Below are positions 8,001 to 14,818 of a stretch of DNA of 64,000 nucleotides, piece by piece. Within the stretch, counting starts at the first letter, position 1; every line of letters begins with the position of its first letter. The translations under genes were made by a program, and so were the position numbers. This DNA is from Mesotoga infera. Its GTDB lineage: Bacteria; Thermotogota; Thermotogae; Petrotogales; Kosmotogaceae. The DNA is taken from positions 2,790,001 to 2,854,000 of the forward strand of contig NZ_LS974202.1 in NCBI RefSeq assembly GCF_900157305.1, read 5' to 3'. The notes under the pieces are model-generated. The model searched no databases and had not been told where the DNA came from. It was given only the letters and a program-made list of their open reading frames with translations.

Positions 8001-8354
8001 ATGAAAAAGATACTATTCGTTGTTTATCAGGCGCCGGGCGGCTCTATATGGGTAAACGAGGCCTTCAGGACCGCGTTCGGGATGTACGGAGAAGATATCG
8101 AACCTTCGGTGCTTCTGGTGGAAGAGGCAACAGTCGCCCTATCGAAGAAAGCTCAGCCGGAATGTCTCGGTCTGCTTCCGATATCGATCTGCTTCAGATT
8201 TATCAAGAGGTACGAGACCGAGGTTTACGCTATCAAAGAACACGTGGAAAAGTTCAAGATAAAGGAAACTGAAGAGAGTTTCAACGTTAGGCTCATCGAT
8301 GAGAAAGAGCTCGGCGATTTTCTCCACAGCTTTGATAACGTAATTTTCATGTGA
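8001..8354 (+). CDS. DsrF/TusC-like sulfur relay subunit
   Basis: A 117-residue protein with the DsrE/F fold, corresponding by order and shape to DsrF/TusC, a non-catalytic or auxiliary subunit of the hexameric relay complex. ATG at 8001 is chosen because GAGGTG lies six bases upstream, and the in-frame GTG/ATG codons at 7992-7998 fall inside that site. Two Cys are present (near residues 50 and 58), one in a LPISICF segment, but no DsrE-type active Cys context is evident. It overlaps neither neighbour and is tightly spaced in the operon. Confidence 0.8.
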   Translation: MKKILFVVYQAPGGSIWVNEAFRTAFGMYGEDIEPSVLLVEEATVALSKKAQPECLGLLPISICFRFIKRYETEVYAIKEHVEKFKIKETEESFNVRLIDEKELGDFLHSFDNVIFM

Positions 8355-8364
8355 GGTGTTTGGT

Positions 8365-8628
8365 ATGGCCCTTATTGTAATAAAATACGGCAAGCAGAAC
8401 GTTGCTGAGAGCTTGAAGTTTATGGCCACAAGGAAGGGTGACAGTGTTGTCCTTGTTCAGGACGGAATCTTCTGGGCTCTGGATGAGCTAAATACCGAGG
8501 CCGAGGTTTTTGCGATTATCGACGATGTGAAGGCCAGAGGTTACAGCGCCGATGATTTGACCGTTCCCTCGATCACCTACGATGAATTTGTAGAGATAAT
8601 CGAAAAATCTGAAAAAACTATCGGTTAA
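8365..8628 (+). CDS. DsrH/TusB-like sulfur relay subunit
   Basis: An 87-residue small protein with the DsrH/TusB profile: a VLVQDGIFWAL strand-turn, an acidic helix and a final ITYDEFVEIIE helix. In TusBCD/DsrEFH this subunit completes the complex. The usual conserved Cys of DsrH is not seen, as the sequence contains no Cys. GAGGTG at 8352-8357 places the start at ATG 8365. Third member of the DsrEFH-like trio. The lack of Cys implies a structural role. Confidence 0.8.
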   Translation: MALIVIKYGKQNVAESLKFMATRKGDSVVLVQDGIFWALDELNTEAEVFAIIDDVKARGYSADDLTVPSITYDEFVEIIEKSEKTIG

Positions 8629-8700
8629 TTGATGGTTTTGAAACCCGAGAGATGCTCTTCATAGAAGGGCACCTTTTATTGAAAGGGATAGTGGATTTCC

Positions 8701-9273
8701 ATGGCAAACCTAAAATTACCTGACCTGTTCAAAGTCTTCGCCAATCAAACAAGGATAGAAATCGCGACTCTGATAGTCGATAATTGTATGACAGCCTCGG
8801 AGATATCTGAAAGACTTCAGATGGATCTTTCCACAATCTACAGACATCTTCAACACATGAAAAAACGAGGAATATTGAACTCGAAGTTCTCTAAAGGAGT
8901 CGAGAGATTCGATTTCAGTTCTCCTAGAATATACAGATTGTTTGAAGAAGCGGTATCCTTCATCAGCGAAACTAAGGAATACAGGTTCCTGGACTGTTCA
9001 AAAGGTATTTGCCATCATTATCTTGGAGAAATGGGTGTCGATGTTAAACCCGATCTTCTACTAGATATGCGCGGTGAGTCCTGCCCGGTTCCGGATATGC
9101 AAACGAAAGTGACTCTCTCCGAGATGGAAGAGGGAAAGGTTCTATTGGTCATAGTGGATTACCCACTTTCCGGCGAGAGGATTCCCGTATCCGTTCAAAG
9201 GGAAGGGCACGAGTTTCTCAAGAAAATCATCGATGATAATGGCGACATTAAGATCTATATAAGGAGGAAATGA
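8701..9273 (+). CDS. Winged-helix (ArsR-like) regulator fused to a TusA domain
   Basis: A 190-residue two-domain protein. Residues about 5-80 form an ArsR-type winged helix-turn-helix (recognition helix around STIYRHLQHMKK). A linker contains Cys99 and Cys104 followed by two His. Residues about 118-190 are a complete TusA domain with the persulfide Cys128 in GESCPVPD, close in sequence to the stand-alone TusA at 6375. The inference is a transcription factor that reads the sulfur-loading state of its own carrier domain and controls the surrounding operon. It has a 72-bp gap upstream, no clear promoter of its own, and is followed immediately by the flavoprotein gene. Confidence 0.88.
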   Translation: MANLKLPDLFKVFANQTRIEIATLIVDNCMTASEISERLQMDLSTIYRHLQHMKKRGILNSKFSKGVERFDFSSPRIYRLFEEAVSFISETKEYRFLDCSKGICHHYLGEMGVDVKPDLLLDMRGESCPVPDMQTKVTLSEMEEGKVLLVIVDYPLSGERIPVSVQREGHEFLKKIIDDNGDIKIYIRRK

Positions 9274-9274
9274 G

Positions 9275-10636
9275 ATGTACGATGCTATCGTTATAGGGGG
9301 AGGCCCTGGAGGATACGTCTGTGCTATAAGGCTTTCTCAGCTTGGAAGGAAAGTGGCTCTTGTGGAGAAGGAATATCTGGGGGGCACCTGCACAAACTGG
9401 GGTTGCATACCGACAAAGGCTATGCTGACCTCGGCCCATCTGTTTTCCGAGATAAAGGATAAATCGAAGAGACTGGGCATCGATGTCTCGGATCTCAACT
9501 ATCGACTCGATGGAATCATGTCACACATGAACAGGACTGTGACCACTTCACGCAAAGGAATCGAGCTACTGCTGAAGAAAAACGGTGTCGATTTCTTCAA
9601 AGATAAAGCCTTAGTAAAAGACCCCCACAGTGTACTCCTTGAAAAGGACAACTCCTTGTTGGAGACAAAGAACATAGTCCTTGCCAACGGATCAGAACCG
9701 TCAATGTTCCATCCATTCAGCAATGTCGAAGGGATATGGACGAGCAACGATGTGTTCAAGCTGAATGAGATGCCTTCGAGTCTTGCCATAGTGGGCGGCG
9801 GAGTCATCGGAGTTGAGTTCGCAACTTTCTTCAGCACCTTCGGAGTCAAAACGACCGTCATCGAGTTGGCCGAGCATATTCTGCCCTATGAAGATACAGA
9901 TGTGGCGGAGGAGATAAAGAAGGCCCTGAAGAAAAAAGCTGTTACCGTTCTCGAGAAGACAAAGGTCGTATCAGTCGAGAAGCTCGATAAGGGTTATCTT
10001 CTCAATACGGCGGGTGAGGAGGAAACTACGATCGAGGCTGAAAAGCTTCTGGTAGCGGTAGGCAGAAGAGCAGTTCTCTCCGATGACATAAAGAATTTGG
10101 GCGTGGAAATTGGAAGGGGTGTCGTAACGGACGGACATATGAGGACTAGCGTACCAGACGTTTACGCGATCGGTGATATCAGGGCCGGTATTATGCTTGC
10201 GCACGTCGCCAGCTACGAAGGGATAGTGGCGGCACACAACATAGCGGGTGAGGATCTGGAGATGGATTATTCAGCAGTCCCCTCGATAATTTTTTCAAGT
10301 CCAGAGGTTGCTTCTACGGGTTTGAGAGAAAGCGACCTCAAAGGCAGGTCCGATGTTGTTGTCTCCAGATTCCCCCTGAGTGCCAACGGACGGGCACGGA
10401 CTATACTAGAGAGTTCTGGCTTTGCCAAAATACTGGCCGAACACGAAACCGGGAAGGTTCTGGGTATGAGTATAGTCTCTCCCTCGGCTACCGATTTGAT
10501 AATGGAGGCCGTGATCGCCGTGAAGAACGGATTGACCGTAGAGCAACTGGAGAATTCGATCCATCCTCACCCAACTTTGTCGGAAACTGTTCTGGGTGCA
10601 CTTGAAGGAGTAGAGGGCAAGAGCATTCATATATAA
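9275..10636 (+). CDS. Dihydrolipoamide dehydrogenase-like flavoprotein
   Basis: A 453-residue class I pyridine nucleotide-disulfide oxidoreductase of normal length. The FAD Rossmann motif GGGPGG is at residues 8-13, the redox-active pair Cys39/Cys44 in GGTCTNWGCIP, the NAD-binding GGGVIG near 170, and the C-terminal HPHPTLSE with the base His. It is translationally close to the regulator gene (AGGAGG overlapping its stop, ATG at 9275). No lipoyl carrier or 2-oxoacid dehydrogenase gene is nearby, so in this operon it may reduce a persulfide or disulfide carrier with NAD(P)H. Classical lipoamide dehydrogenase remains possible. Confidence 0.88.
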   Translation: MYDAIVIGGGPGGYVCAIRLSQLGRKVALVEKEYLGGTCTNWGCIPTKAMLTSAHLFSEIKDKSKRLGIDVSDLNYRLDGIMSHMNRTVTTSRKGIELLLKKNGVDFFKDKALVKDPHSVLLEKDNSLLETKNIVLANGSEPSMFHPFSNVEGIWTSNDVFKLNEMPSSLAIVGGGVIGVEFATFFSTFGVKTTVIELAEHILPYEDTDVAEEIKKALKKKAVTVLEKTKVVSVEKLDKGYLLNTAGEEETTIEAEKLLVAVGRRAVLSDDIKNLGVEIGRGVVTDGHMRTSVPDVYAIGDIRAGIMLAHVASYEGIVAAHNIAGEDLEMDYSAVPSIIFSSPEVASTGLRESDLKGRSDVVVSRFPLSANGRARTILESSGFAKILAEHETGKVLGMSIVSPSATDLIMEAVIAVKNGLTVEQLENSIHPHPTLSETVLGALEGVEGKSIHI

Positions 10637-10659
10637 AGAGGCCGCAAGGCCTCTTTTTT
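10637..10659 (+). terminator. Intrinsic terminator of the sulfur operon
   Basis: GAGGCC-GCAA-GGCCTC (10638-10653) with a run of six T immediately after the stem, starting directly behind the flavoprotein stop codon. It ends the plus-strand operon that begins near 6340. The opposite gene ends within it, so it also separates convergent transcription. Confidence 0.9.
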
Positions 10660-11041
10660 ATTCCCAACTTTTACTCTCAAAACTGGTTATACCGGACAGG
10701 GCGGCTTCTTTATCTGGAAACTCGGTCGTCTCTTTACCCTCGTTGCGGGAGTCGATCGTGTAGTACTCATCCGCGGGAGCGAAAACGCAGATCTGAGCTG
10801 CCCTGTAATTCCAGAATCTCATACCACATTTATCACAGAGATTAATATCTTCGACGTCCCTTTTGAAATTTACCTCTCTGTTGTACCTCCTGCAGAAGGA
10901 GCGATTTTTTTCGTCTGCGAAAAAGTATATCGCCTGAGGTTGATGGGATCTCTCACCTCCTGCAAGTTCTGCTTCCTCGCTATTCAACCATTTCCTGGAG
11001 GTTGAGAGAAAACTTTCGAGATTCAAACCCTTCTTTTCCAA
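10658..11041 (-). CDS. Hypothetical protein with a CxxC motif
   Basis: Not recognised. About 127 residues, soluble, with no signal peptide. It contains a CDKCGMRFW segment and further Cys residues near residues 50 and 84, which could form a metal or Fe-S site, and a mixed charged N-terminal half. The open frame extends to a GTG at 11065, but TTG at 11041 has GAGGTG six bases upstream and is preferred. It converges on the sulfur operon and diverges from the foldase gene. Nothing ties its function to either. Confidence 0.65.
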   Translation of the reverse strand: MEKKGLNLESFLSTSRKWLNSEEAELAGGERSHQPQAIYFFADEKNRSFCRRYNREVNFKRDVEDINLCDKCGMRFWNYRAAQICVFAPADEYYTIDSRNEGKETTEFPDKEAALSGITSFESKSWE

Positions 11042-11121
11042 AACTTTCACCTCTAATTGTGACACGCAGAACCCAATGAAATGTTATCATGAATATACCA
11101 AATACACGAGGGGGAATTATT

Positions 11122-12783
11122 TTGAAAAAAGCGATACTGATAGTTTTTCTGGCAATTTTCTCATTTACTCTTTTTGCAAGCGATTATGCTGCAAAGCTTA
11201 CCAGAGCAGGTGAGGTTCTATCTCAGGACTTCTGGGTATCCACCGAGGAACTTCAGCAGGCACTCGATGCAACAATTGCCAACGCCCGAAGCCAAGGTGT
11301 CGAGCTTGACCCTTACTTCGACAATATGTATCTGCCGAGCAAAGTCGCTTTGAAGCTCATGTTGGTTTCATACATCGTTGACGAGAAAATTGTCGATATC
11401 TATGCTCTGGAAAACTCGTTGCTACCGGACGAAAGCGAAGTCGAAAGCGAGACCGACGCTATGCTTTCCCAGTATACATCGAGTCCCGAAATAGTTACGC
11501 AGATAGAAGCGATCTACGGATCGATAGACAATTTCAGAAAGGAGATAAGAAACTACGTTTACCAGTCTCTTAAAGCAGGTGTAGTTCAGGATAACATCGC
11601 GCCTTTGAACGATGAGGCACTCACGGCTTATTTCGAGCAAAACAAGGAAAACCTGAAAAACAGCTATGAATATATAAGGGCCAGACATATTCTTTTGAGT
11701 GACGAAGCCACAGCGACAAGCCTAAAGAACAAAATCAACGCCGGGGAAATCACTTTCGCAGAGGCGGCCCTTCAGTTTTCAATCGATTCCGGTACGGCTG
11801 CAAACGGAGGCGAACTCGGTACAATCCAGAGAGGCCAGACCGTCGCGGAGTTTGAAGAGGCTATACTGACAGCTCCCATAGGTGAACTGTACGGGCCGGT
11901 GAAGAGTCAGTTCGGTTATCATCTCATAATAGTCGAAGAGCGTAAGTCGATCGAATCGTTGAACGATATAGTTTCCGATCCTCAGAATTACAACGATTTC
12001 GTTTCCACCTATCAGAACGATACTTACTCTGCCTGGATAGAAAAGTATATAGCCGATAACGCTTTCGACTATGAGATACTCGATCCCGAACTGCTTCTGT
12101 ACGATGATTATACAAAGGTCATGAACGATGAGAGCAGTGCGACGGCAATGGTTGTTGAACTGGCGGCAAAACTATTCGGGCCTTCAACGACAGGAAATCC
12201 ATTGCCTATTGAATACGCGATCTTCATTCAGCTCTCCGATTCTCTGGGACTGACGGAAAATCCCAATTACAAACTGGCAATAGAAAAACTGTACGAGATC
12301 GGCGAAAAGCGTGGAATGATCATGGAACTGATCTTCCAGCTCAAAGGAGATGACCCGGCGGTGGCAACCGATTACTACAACGGCTGGCTAATCGAGCTAG
12401 AGAACATCTTCGCCGATCCTCAGCTGTTTCAAACACAGCTGAGTCAGTACGGAGAGAGTTTCGTTCAGTACGTTTTCAACACCATAGACCAGATCGATGC
12501 ATCTCTCGGACAGCTTCTTGCCGGAGAAATGAAAGCGGAGACTCGAAAGGCGGCTCTCGATGTTTTGCTGAGAAACAACAGTCTGGCCCTGGATCTGAGT
12601 TACGATCCTGCATGGCAGAAAGAGAAGCTTGCCGCAAGACTTGTCTATCTCAAGGATTATTTTGTTCTAGAGCCTTCCAGCGATATTCAGTACGAGATAG
12701 ACAGTATTACATCGCAGCTTGAGACTCTAGAAACCCAGGATTCAACGCCAACTGATACCGGAGAAGCCACGTCCACAGATTGA
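11122..12783 (+). CDS. Secreted parvulin-type peptidyl-prolyl isomerase (SurA/PrsA-like)
   Basis: About 553 residues. The N-terminal segment KKAILIVFLAIFSFTLFA is a signal peptide, so the protein acts outside the cytoplasm. A parvulin (PpiC) domain lies about residues 185-273, with the RHILLSD start, a GGELGTIQRGQ loop and the GYHLIIVEERK end characteristic of the family. Flanking helical regions of about 150 and 270 residues resemble SurA-type chaperone arms. The TTG at 11122 after GAGGGGG is preferred over the ATG at 11089, which would place 11 polar residues before the signal peptide. Likely helps fold envelope or toga proteins. Confidence 0.85.
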   Translation: MKKAILIVFLAIFSFTLFASDYAAKLTRAGEVLSQDFWVSTEELQQALDATIANARSQGVELDPYFDNMYLPSKVALKLMLVSYIVDEKIVDIYALENSLLPDESEVESETDAMLSQYTSSPEIVTQIEAIYGSIDNFRKEIRNYVYQSLKAGVVQDNIAPLNDEALTAYFEQNKENLKNSYEYIRARHILLSDEATATSLKNKINAGEITFAEAALQFSIDSGTAANGGELGTIQRGQTVAEFEEAILTAPIGELYGPVKSQFGYHLIIVEERKSIESLNDIVSDPQNYNDFVSTYQNDTYSAWIEKYIADNAFDYEILDPELLLYDDYTKVMNDESSATAMVVELAAKLFGPSTTGNPLPIEYAIFIQLSDSLGLTENPNYKLAIEKLYEIGEKRGMIMELIFQLKGDDPAVATDYYNGWLIELENIFADPQLFQTQLSQYGESFVQYVFNTIDQIDASLGQLLAGEMKAETRKAALDVLLRNNSLALDLSYDPAWQKEKLAARLVYLKDYFVLEPSSDIQYEIDSITSQLETLETQDSTPTDTGEATSTD

Positions 12784-12803
12784 CGCTGCCGTAATTTCAA
12801 TGG

Positions 12804-12836
12804 CGGGGATCTCGTGAAAAGAGATCCCCGTTTTTA
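12804..12836 (+). terminator. Intrinsic terminator after the foldase gene
   Basis: GGGGATCTC and GAGATCCCC (12805-12813, 12821-12829) form a nine-bp stem with a seven-base loop followed by GTTTTT. It lies 20 bp after the foldase stop codon. Confidence 0.92.
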
Positions 12837-12858
12837 TGTAATCTTTACGTATCATCGC

Positions 12859-12888
12859 TTGACTGAATAGGGTAAAAAATAGTATAGT
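12859..12888 (+). promoter_or_regulatory. Promoter of the trp leader/trpB2 unit
   Basis: TTGACT (12859-12864), an 18-bp spacer and TATAGT (12883-12888). The predicted start of transcription falls within a few bases of the ATG at 12894, so either the leader peptide is translated from a nearly leaderless mRNA or it starts at the in-frame GTG at 12912. Confidence 0.7.
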
Positions 12889-12893
12889 TAATC

Positions 12894-12983
12894 ATGCGAA
12901 GTAGAATCGATGTGACTAATGGTTTGAGTTCTTACATACTGAATAAGTTCTGGTGGTGGGTTAGCCCCTTTGATGGGGGTTAG
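12894..12983 (+). CDS. trpL: trp leader peptide with three consecutive Trp codons
   Basis: A 29-codon open frame (ATG 12894, TAG 12981-12983) that carries TGG TGG TGG at 12951-12959, just before the first pairing segment of the attenuator. Trp codons are rare and three in a row in such a short frame are the hallmark of a Trp attenuation leader. No ribosome-binding site precedes the ATG, so the exact start (ATG 12894 or GTG 12912) is uncertain, but both keep the Trp triplet and the stop position. Ribosome stalling here would free the antiterminator described in the next entry. Confidence 0.82.
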   Translation: MRSRIDVTNGLSSYILNKFWWWVSPFDGG

Positions 12984-13045
12984 CCTTTTGCTATAAAGGT
13001 AAACCCATTGAAGGGGCTCTCGTGATGAGAGCCCCTTTATTTTTA
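12963..13045 (+). promoter_or_regulatory. Tryptophan attenuator (antiterminator/terminator switch)
   Basis: Two exclusive RNA folds are visible. Antiterminator: 12963-12977 pairs with 13004-13018 over fifteen positions with only two G-U pairs. Terminator: GGGGCTCTC (13013-13021) pairs with GAGAGCCCC (13027-13035), followed by TTTATTTTT. The shared segment 13013-13018 cannot be in both. When charged Trp-tRNA is scarce the ribosome stalls at 12951-12959 and leaves 12963 onward free to form the antiterminator. With ample Trp it reaches the stop at 12981 and covers this strand, so the terminator forms. A third hairpin (12959-12984) can form within the leader. This is the classical attenuation logic in a compact form. 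Confidence 0.88.
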
Positions 13046-13057
13046 GGAGGTAAAGGC

Positions 13058-14383
13058 ATGAAAAAGAGAATCGTGGTTAATCTACCTGTCGAGGAACTTC
13101 CAAAGAGCTGGTACAACGTGAAGGCCGATCTGCCTTTCAAAATGGATCCGCCGCTCAACCCGATGACGAAGGAGGTAATGAACCCTGCCGATATGACGGC
13201 TATCTTTCCAAAAGCCATCGTAGAACAGGAGATAAGTGAAGAGAGGTTTATCGAAATACCGGAACCTGTATTAGATGAATACGCCGTGTACCGTCCCAGC
13301 CCATTGATAAGAGCAACTTTTTTAGAGGAGTTTCTTAGAACCCCTGCCAGAATTTACTACAAATACGAAGGCAACTCCCCCACTGGAAGCCACAAAACCA
13401 ACACCGCCATAGCGCAGGCCTATTTCAACAGGGTCGAGGGGGTCACCGAACTGACGACAGAAACAGGCGCCGGTCAGTGGGGCAGCGCTCTCTCTTATGC
13501 TGGAAGAAAGTTTGGATTAACCGTGAGAGTCTTCATGGTAAGGAACAGTTATGAGACCAAGCCTATGAGACAGCATATGATGAGAATGTTCAACGGAACA
13601 GTGGAACCGAGTCCAGGAGAAAACACAGAAAGCGGAAGGAACTTCCTCAAGAACGACAAAAACTATCCCGGTTCTCTTGGAATGGCCATAAGCGAAGCCG
13701 TAGAAATCGTACTGAATTCCAAAGATAAAAAGTACTCGCTGGGTAGCGTGCTCGATCATGTACTACTCCATCAGACCGTCATAGGACTTGAAGTTGAAAG
13801 GCAACTAGAGATTTTGAACGAAAAACCGACCATTATGCTTGGCTGTCATGGTGGGGGTTCAAACTTTGGAGGTTTTGTTCTTCCATTCATTAAAAGAAAG
13901 CTTGAGGGAGAGAAAATCGAATTCGTCGCCTGTGAACCAGAGTCCTGTCCCTCTCTCTCAAAGGGCGAGTTCCGGTACGATTATGGTGACAGCGCAGGTT
14001 TGACGCCCATGTTAAAAATGTACACACTGGGCAGGGATTTCGTGCCACCGACCATCCACGCCGGAGGACTTAGGTATCACGGAGCGGCCCCCTTAGTCTC
14101 CAGATTGGTTAAGGAGAAGATAGTCACACCGGAAAACTTCCCACAGGAAGAAACTTTCAAGGCAGGGATACTCTTCGCGACGATCGAGGGCATAATACCT
14201 GCTCCGGAATCATGTCACGCAATTGCCGGAGCGATTAGAAGAGCTATCAGTGCTAGAGAGAGAAGAGAGGAAGAAGTCATCGTCTTCAACCTTAGTGGGA
14301 GCGGTTTATTAGATCTCTGGTCATACGCGAATATTATTGAAAGCAACGAAAGACTTCTCGAGCTTGAAGGGGTCAAGGGTTGA
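13058..14383 (+). CDS. trpB2: Tryptophan synthase beta chain, TrpB2 type
   Basis: A 441-residue PLP enzyme of the TrpB2 group, which converts indole plus serine to tryptophan. TrpB2 proteins are longer at the N terminus than classical TrpB and generally do not bind TrpA tightly. Seen here: the PLP-lysine motif GSHKTNTA, the indole/serine region ETGAGQWG, the phosphate-binding GCHGGGSNFGG, and the C-terminal NLSGSG. AGGAGG at 13045-13050 sets ATG 13058. No trpA or other trp gene is adjacent. It is controlled by the upstream Trp attenuator, which confirms a link to tryptophan supply, perhaps indole salvage. Confidence 0.94.
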   Translation: MKKRIVVNLPVEELPKSWYNVKADLPFKMDPPLNPMTKEVMNPADMTAIFPKAIVEQEISEERFIEIPEPVLDEYAVYRPSPLIRATFLEEFLRTPARIYYKYEGNSPTGSHKTNTAIAQAYFNRVEGVTELTTETGAGQWGSALSYAGRKFGLTVRVFMVRNSYETKPMRQHMMRMFNGTVEPSPGENTESGRNFLKNDKNYPGSLGMAISEAVEIVLNSKDKKYSLGSVLDHVLLHQTVIGLEVERQLEILNEKPTIMLGCHGGGSNFGGFVLPFIKRKLEGEKIEFVACEPESCPSLSKGEFRYDYGDSAGLTPMLKMYTLGRDFVPPTIHAGGLRYHGAAPLVSRLVKEKIVTPENFPQEETFKAGILFATIEGIIPAPESCHAIAGAIRRAISARERREEEVIVFNLSGSGLLDLWSYANIIESNERLLELEGVKG

Positions 14384-14442
14384 TCGGAAAAGGATGGGTT
14401 TTCTGAATGTATTTTATTCAGAGGATTTGCGCAACGCAGCCC

Positions 14443-14472
14443 TTGCAATACTTCTCCATAAGATGTTAGAAT
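14443..14472 (+). promoter_or_regulatory. Promoter of the HU gene
   Basis: TTGCAA (14443-14448), 18-bp spacer, TAGAAT (14467-14472), about 38 bp before the GTG start of HU. A 7-bp inverted repeat (TCTGAAT/ATTCAGA) near 14402-14422 follows trpB2 but lacks a T run, so I do not call it a terminator. Confidence 0.6.
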
Positions 14473-14509
14473 ATTGATGACATCTGAATTCTAGCCAGGG
14501 GGTGTTTAC

Positions 14510-14782
14510 GTGAATAAGAAGGAACTTATCAACGAGCTTTCCACAAGGACCGGTTACACGAAGAAGGTTTCCAGCGATCTGATCGATACCTTCGTCGATA
14601 TCGTCGGTGATAAGCTCGCAGATGGAGAAGAGGTAAAACTGGTCGGTTTTGGCACTTTCGAAGTGGTGGAGAGAAAACCTCGAAAGGGAGTCAACCCGAG
14701 AACCAAAAAAGCAATAAAGATCCCCGGTGCAAAGGTTCCAAAGTTCAGGGCCGGGAAAGAACTAAAGGAAAAAGTGCAATAG
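14510..14782 (+). CDS. hup: DNA-binding protein HU
   Basis: A 90-residue HU/IHF-family nucleoid protein. It shows the N-terminal helix pair MNKKELINELSTRTGYTK, GFGTFEV in the centre and the DNA-minor-groove arm containing NPRTKKAIKIPG with the conserved Pro. Start is GTG at 14510 with AGGGGGTG upstream. It is monocistronic with its own promoter and terminator and converges on uvrC. Full length. Confidence 0.97.
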   Translation: MNKKELINELSTRTGYTKKVSSDLIDTFVDIVGDKLADGEEVKLVGFGTFEVVERKPRKGVNPRTKKAIKIPGAKVPKFRAGKELKEKVQ

Positions 14783-14790
14783 TTATAGAA

Positions 14791-14818
14791 GGTGGAGCTA
14801 GTCTCCACCTTTTCTTTC
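14791..14818 (+). terminator. Terminator shared by HU and uvrC
   Basis: GGTGGAG-CTAGT-CTCCACC (14791-14809) followed by TTTTCTTTC on the plus strand. The uvrC stop codon lies inside the stem, so the hairpin may also end minus-strand transcription, although the T run there is weaker. Confidence 0.85.

Noticed and set aside
14402-14422. Inverted repeat after trpB2 as a terminator
   Set aside because: The stem is A+T-rich and no T run follows it.
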